From Betaproteobacteria bacterium (lineage in GTDB: Bacteria; Pseudomonadota; Gammaproteobacteria; Burkholderiales; Burkholderiaceae_C): a DNA stretch of 9,131 nt. Shown in pieces: positions 5,692 through 9,131 of the stretch. Position 1 is the first letter of the stretch; every line of letters begins with the position of its first letter. The translations under genes were made by a program, and so were the position numbers. The notes under the pieces are model-generated. The model was given only the letters and a program-made list of their open reading frames with translations, ran no database searches and was not told where the DNA came from. The stretch lies in the NCBI GenBank assembly GCA_009923345.1, contig RFTR01000072.1, positions 1-9,131 of the forward strand, read 5' to 3'.

Positions 5692-7215
5692 ATGAAGCAA
5701 GGCACTTTATTGGCAGCCATCGATTTAGGCTCCAATAGTTTTAGATTAGAAATCGGTCGTTACGAACACGGTCAAATTCAACGCATCGAATATCTCAAAG
5801 AGACAGTGCGCCAAGGCAGTGGCTTCGATGAAAACAGAAACCTCTCGCAAGAATCTATGGCACGTGGTTGGGAATGCTTGGCGCGCTTTGCTGAACGTAT
5901 TGCTGGTTTTCAAAAATCACAGGTGCGCGTGGTCGCTACCCAAACACTGCGCGAAGCCAAAAACCGCGAAGCCTTCATCAAACGCGGGCGTGACATATTA
6001 GGCTTTCCGATTGAAATTATTTCTGGCAGCGAAGAAGCGCGCTTGATCTACCAAGGGGTTTCTCACCTATTGCCTACAGACCACAAGCGTCGTTTGGTGA
6101 TAGACATTGGCGGACGCTCTACCGAGCTAGTGCTTGGGCAAAACTTGCAAGCCCATGTCACTGGCTCATTCCGCGTAGGCAGCGTGGCTTGGTCAATGAA
6201 ATATTTTTCGGATGGCGCATTAACCGAACAGGCCTTCTCCAAAGCCGAGATTGCGGCCAAAGCAGTTTTAGAAGAAGCGCTTGAAAAATACCCCCGCTCT
6301 CAATGGGACACCGCCTACGGTGCATCTGGAACGGTTGGTGTTGTCGCAGATGTTTTACAAGCAGAGGGCTGGCCAGCAGGAGAAGTCAGCATCGACGGCA
6401 TGAACTGGCTCATCAAACAATTGGTGCGTGCTGGTCATGTAGACCATCTGCGGTTTCAAGGTTTAAAAGAGGACCGTCGCGCAGTGATTGGTGGCGGCGC
6501 CAGTGTATTGCGTGCTTTGATGCAGCTGCTAGATATTGAAACCCTCCAAGTTGCGCAAGGTGCTTTGCGTCAAGGCGTCTTATTCGAAATGGTGGAGCGC
6601 GACGACCAAGCCACCGATGTTCGTGATATTTCTGTCCAACGTTTGGCACAAAAGTTTGCGGTTGACCACACGCAAAGCCAACGCGTGAGCCGCGTTGCCC
6701 TGCAGTTATTTAGCAAAGCCATTGCGAACTCCGAGAACGAAAATCATGTGGTGCAGCGGCTAAAACGCAAACTCAGTTGGGCAGCTGCAATGCATGAAGT
6801 GGGCTTTGCGATCTCTCATAGTGATTACCACAAACACGGCGCCTATATTTTGGAAAATGCAGACTTGTTGGGCTTTAGCATGCAAGAGTTGCAACGCTTG
6901 AGTCTGCTTGTTTTAGGGCATCGCGGTAAGTTAAGAAAATTAGAAGCAGATTTTGAAGAAGCTGAGTTCGTCAAAATGCTCATCGCATTGCGCCTATCGG
7001 TTATTTTGTGCCATGCCCGTAAAAATCCAGACCAAGATGGCTTGGAATTTTTCTGCCATGACAAAACACAAACATTTACCTTAGAAGCAGATGCTGATTG
7101 GATAGAAAGTTATCCGCAGTCTGTTCATTTATTACGCCAAGAAGTTATTTCTTGGCAAAAGACGCCTTGGGCATTTGCTTTCACGCAAGCTGCCCGCGTC
7201 AAACAACCTGCTTAA
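5692..7215 (+). CDS. ppx: Exopolyphosphatase (Ppx/GppA family)
   Basis: The 507-residue protein removes terminal phosphate from inorganic polyphosphate. Its ASKHA-fold N-terminal half has the phosphate-1 motif AIDLGSNSFRL (9-19, Asp11), EIISGSEEARLIYQGV (108-123, containing the catalytic glutamate at 114/115), phosphate-2 DIGGRSTEL (138-146), ASGT (211-214) and the adenosine-like motif AVIGGGASVL (264-273). The C-terminal half (about 315-500) is the helical HD-like domain, with His368-Glu369, His380, His382 and His410. The length fits Ppx rather than the shorter single-module forms; GppA (pppGpp phosphatase) activity is an alternative within the family, but the neighbouring ppk favours Ppx. 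An in-frame TAG at 5647-5649 and the absence of other start codons fix ATG 5692, despite the lack of a Shine-Dalgarno sequence. The gene converges on ppk with the stop codons overlapping. Confidence 0.92.
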   Translation: MKQGTLLAAIDLGSNSFRLEIGRYEHGQIQRIEYLKETVRQGSGFDENRNLSQESMARGWECLARFAERIAGFQKSQVRVVATQTLREAKNREAFIKRGRDILGFPIEIISGSEEARLIYQGVSHLLPTDHKRRLVIDIGGRSTELVLGQNLQAHVTGSFRVGSVAWSMKYFSDGALTEQAFSKAEIAAKAVLEEALEKYPRSQWDTAYGASGTVGVVADVLQAEGWPAGEVSIDGMNWLIKQLVRAGHVDHLRFQGLKEDRRAVIGGGASVLRALMQLLDIETLQVAQGALRQGVLFEMVERDDQATDVRDISVQRLAQKFAVDHTQSQRVSRVALQLFSKAIANSENENHVVQRLKRKLSWAAAMHEVGFAISHSDYHKHGAYILENADLLGFSMQELQRLSLLVLGHRGKLRKLEADFEEAEFVKMLIALRLSVILCHARKNPDQDGLEFFCHDKTQTFTLEADADWIESYPQSVHLLRQEVISWQKTPWAFAFTQAARVKQPA

Positions 7216-9131
7216 TTTTTAGATCCGCCATACAACGCCACAAGTTGTTGTTGGGCACTTGTATAAACCTTGGGCGTTGCGCTGCGTGATTTAGGTGGTG
7301 TTGCTTTGACATATTGTCCAGTGGCATTCATCACCCAAGCATCTACACAGTCTTGTAGATAGGTTTGTAAACATTCGTTGAATATGCGTTGGCGTAGCTT
7401 GGGATCTTCCACCGGCCAAGCCAATTCCACACGGCGCAACATATTGCGATTCATCCAATCAGCACTGGACAAATACAAAGACTCATGTTTACCAGCTGAA
7501 AAATAAAATACACGTGAATGTTCTAAAAACCGCCCGATGATGGAGCGTACGCGGATATTGTCAGTAAACCCTGGTCTTTGCGCAGGCAACATACAAGCGC
7601 CACGAATAATCAAATCGACTTGCACACCAGCTTGCCCTGCATGCACCAAAGCTTCCATCAAGCTCTCGTCTGTCAAGGTATTCATCTTCAATATGATGCG
7701 GCACTTTTGACCTTCATGCGCCGCTTGCGTCGTCTGCCTGGTCAATTCAATCAGATTCTTTTGCAAATGGAATGGCGCAAGCATCATCTTGTTGAGCCTT
7801 GGAATTTTGCTTTGGTTCGCCAGCAAGTTGAAGACTGTCTCTACGTCTTGCGTGATTTTGGCGTCGCTTGTCAAGTGGCTCAGGTCGGTATAGAGCTTGG
7901 CTGTTTTGGGGTTGTAGTTACCGGTCGAAAGATGTGCATAGCGACGGATCATTCGGCCTTCACGGCGCGATACCAACAACATCTTGGCGTGTGTTTTTAA
8001 TCCCACCACGCCATACACCACCTGTGCGCCTATGTATTCGAGTTTTTCTGCCCAATTGATATTGGCCTCTTCATCGAAGCGTGCCTTCAACTCCACCACA
8101 ACCGTGACTTCTTTGCCACGTTGTACTGCTTCGCGTAACAACTCCATCAGTTCAGAGTCGGCGCCGGTACGGTAAATGGTTTGTTTGATTGCCAAGACAT
8201 GCTTGTCGCGAACAGCTTCACGCAGAAAAGCTAAGACGCCATCAAAACTTTCATAGGGCTGGTGAATCAATACATCGCTTGATTGCAATTGCTCAAAGAT
8301 AGAGGTGTTGACTTTGAATTGCTTAGGAAAACTTGGGTAATAAGGCGGGAACAACCACTTTGGACGATCGATCAAATCAATCAACTGGTTCAATCGGACC
8401 AAGTTCACAGGGCCATGCACGCGGTATAGCGCCGTCAGAGGTAATTCAAATTGGTGCAACAGAAAATCTGATAAGTATTGGGAACAGCCTTCAGATACTT
8501 CCAAACGAATGGCTTGGCCAAAGTTGCGATGCACCAAACCATGTCGAAGCGCGGTACGCAAGTTCTTCACGTCTTCTTCGTCCACTGCCAAATCAGAATG
8601 GCGCGTCACTCTGAATTGCGAAAACTCGCCCACTACACGGCCAGGAAAAAGTTCTTCTAAATGCGCGCGTATCACGCTAGAAATAGACACAAACAACAAA
8701 CGGCGGCCAGAAATTTTTTCAGGTAACTGAATAACCCGCGGGAGACTGCGTGGAACCTTGACAATCGCGATTTCGTTGTCGCGTCCAAAAGCGTCTTTGC
8801 CAGACAAGCGGACAATGAAATTCAAGGATTTGTTGGCAATTTGGGGAAACGGATGCGCGGGGTCTAAGCCCACTGGCAGAAGCAATGGCCGCGCCTCACG
8901 CTCGAAATAATTTTTAACCCAATGACGCTGTTCGGCGTTACGCTCGTTGTGCGACAAAATGCGCACGCCTGCTTTGGCAAATGCAGGCATGAGGGAATCG
9001 TTATACAAAGCATATTGCTCGTGTACCAACTCATGCGCTGCCTGGCTCAAGGATGCTTGCGACTGCGCATCAATTTCACTCAAGGCTGCTTTGGGCTTAG
9101 CAAGACTTGTGTAGAGCGCGGCACGTACTTC
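7212..9131 (-). CDS. ppk: Polyphosphate kinase 1, 5' end beyond window
   Basis: The enzyme reversibly polymerises the gamma-phosphate of ATP into polyphosphate, usually as a membrane-associated oligomer. The frame is open to the right edge of the window (639 codons visible), so TTG at 9081-9083 is an internal Leu, not the start. Numbering from that Leu, the key residues are Arg305 (QTIYRTG), Arg335 (ELKARFDEEANI), His365 (GLKTHAKM, the autophosphorylated histidine) and His522 (FLEHSRVFYF). All four sit exactly 70 below E. coli Arg375, Arg405, His435 and His592, so about 54 N-terminal residues should lie outside the window. TGNYNPKTAKLYTDLS (387-402) and SADWMNRNMLRRVE (540-553) are further family blocks. 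The C-terminus extends with a basic, Pro/Ser/Thr-rich tail (YVKATPPKSRSATPK) before ending in GGSKN. It pairs with ppx as synthesis and breakdown of the same polymer, tail to tail. Confidence 0.95.
   Translation of the reverse strand, partial: EVRAALYTSLAKPKAALSEIDAQSQASLSQAAHELVHEQYALYNDSLMPAFAKAGVRILSHNERNAEQRHWVKNYFEREARPLLLPVGLDPAHPFPQIANKSLNFIVRLSGKDAFGRDNEIAIVKVPRSLPRVIQLPEKISGRRLLFVSISSVIRAHLEELFPGRVVGEFSQFRVTRHSDLAVDEEDVKNLRTALRHGLVHRNFGQAIRLEVSEGCSQYLSDFLLHQFELPLTALYRVHGPVNLVRLNQLIDLIDRPKWLFPPYYPSFPKQFKVNTSIFEQLQSSDVLIHQPYESFDGVLAFLREAVRDKHVLAIKQTIYRTGADSELMELLREAVQRGKEVTVVVELKARFDEEANINWAEKLEYIGAQVVYGVVGLKTHAKMLLVSRREGRMIRRYAHLSTGNYNPKTAKLYTDLSHLTSDAKITQDVETVFNLLANQSKIPRLNKMMLAPFHLQKNLIELTRQTTQAAHEGQKCRIILKMNTLTDESLMEALVHAGQAGVQVDLIIRGACMLPAQRPGFTDNIRVRSIIGRFLEHSRVFYFSAGKHESLYLSSADWMNRNMLRRVELAWPVEDPKLRQRIFNECLQTYLQDCVDAWVMNATGQYVKATPPKSRSATPKVYTSAQQQLVALYGGSKN

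Noticed and set aside
7212..9083. TTG at 9081-9083 as the start of ppk
   Set aside because: The frame stays open to the window edge, residues upstream continue plausible PPK N-terminal sequence, and the position corresponds to about residue 71 of E. coli Ppk.
1..9131. CRISPR, defence, phage, integron or insertion-sequence elements
   Set aside because: No regularly spaced repeats, transposase or integrase motifs, terminal inverted repeats or target duplications were visible on either strand.

Overview
The window looks like chromosomal DNA of a betaproteobacterium, most likely Burkholderiales and perhaps a Comamonadaceae relative. The reasons are Bug-type (TctC-like) solute-binding proteins next to catabolic genes, a CaiB-type CoA transferase beside a DUF849/BKACE enzyme, adjacent ppx and ppk genes, and near-balanced base composition. 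The placement is inferred from gene content and protein character; no 16S or other marker gene is present. There are no RNA genes, insertion sequences, CRISPR arrays or phage genes.

Left part (1-4359): a small catabolic island arranged around a divergent control region at about 1265-1367. Leftward runs an intradiol ring-cleavage dioxygenase (hydroxyquinol/catechol 1,2-dioxygenase type), followed after 21 bases by a Bug-family periplasmic binding protein that leaves the window. Rightward runs a short-chain dehydrogenase (SDR), a BKACE/DUF849 beta-keto acid cleavage enzyme, a zinc-independent quinone-oxidoreductase-type MDR protein, and the wreck of a second Bug gene. The rightward arm shows two independent lesions. 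The SDR has a small out-of-frame deletion near its 3' end, so its reading frame misses its own stop and runs in frame into the BKACE gene, giving an apparent 546-residue 'fusion'. The Bug relic lacks its 5' end and its middle and carries a +1 frameshift at a C run. The leftward genes and the BKACE and MDR genes look intact.

Middle (4392-5588): a complete class III (CaiB/BaiF) CoA transferase on the minus strand, convergent with the island. It has its own upstream region, shared with ppx.

Right part (5692-9131): exopolyphosphatase (ppx, +) and polyphosphate kinase 1 (ppk, -, 5' end beyond the window) converge and overlap by four bases at their stop codons. Together they degrade and build inorganic polyphosphate. 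This is the housekeeping border of the window.

As a whole the island could take up a carboxylate through Bug proteins, open a hydroxylated aromatic ring, reduce or oxidise the product, and enter central metabolism through BKACE thiolysis and CoA transfer. No member of the set identifies the substrate. I found no convincing new type of system. The points most worth checking are the SDR/BKACE read-through, the possible BKACE-based lower aromatic pathway, the 18-base palindrome in the divergent promoter, and the Bug relic.
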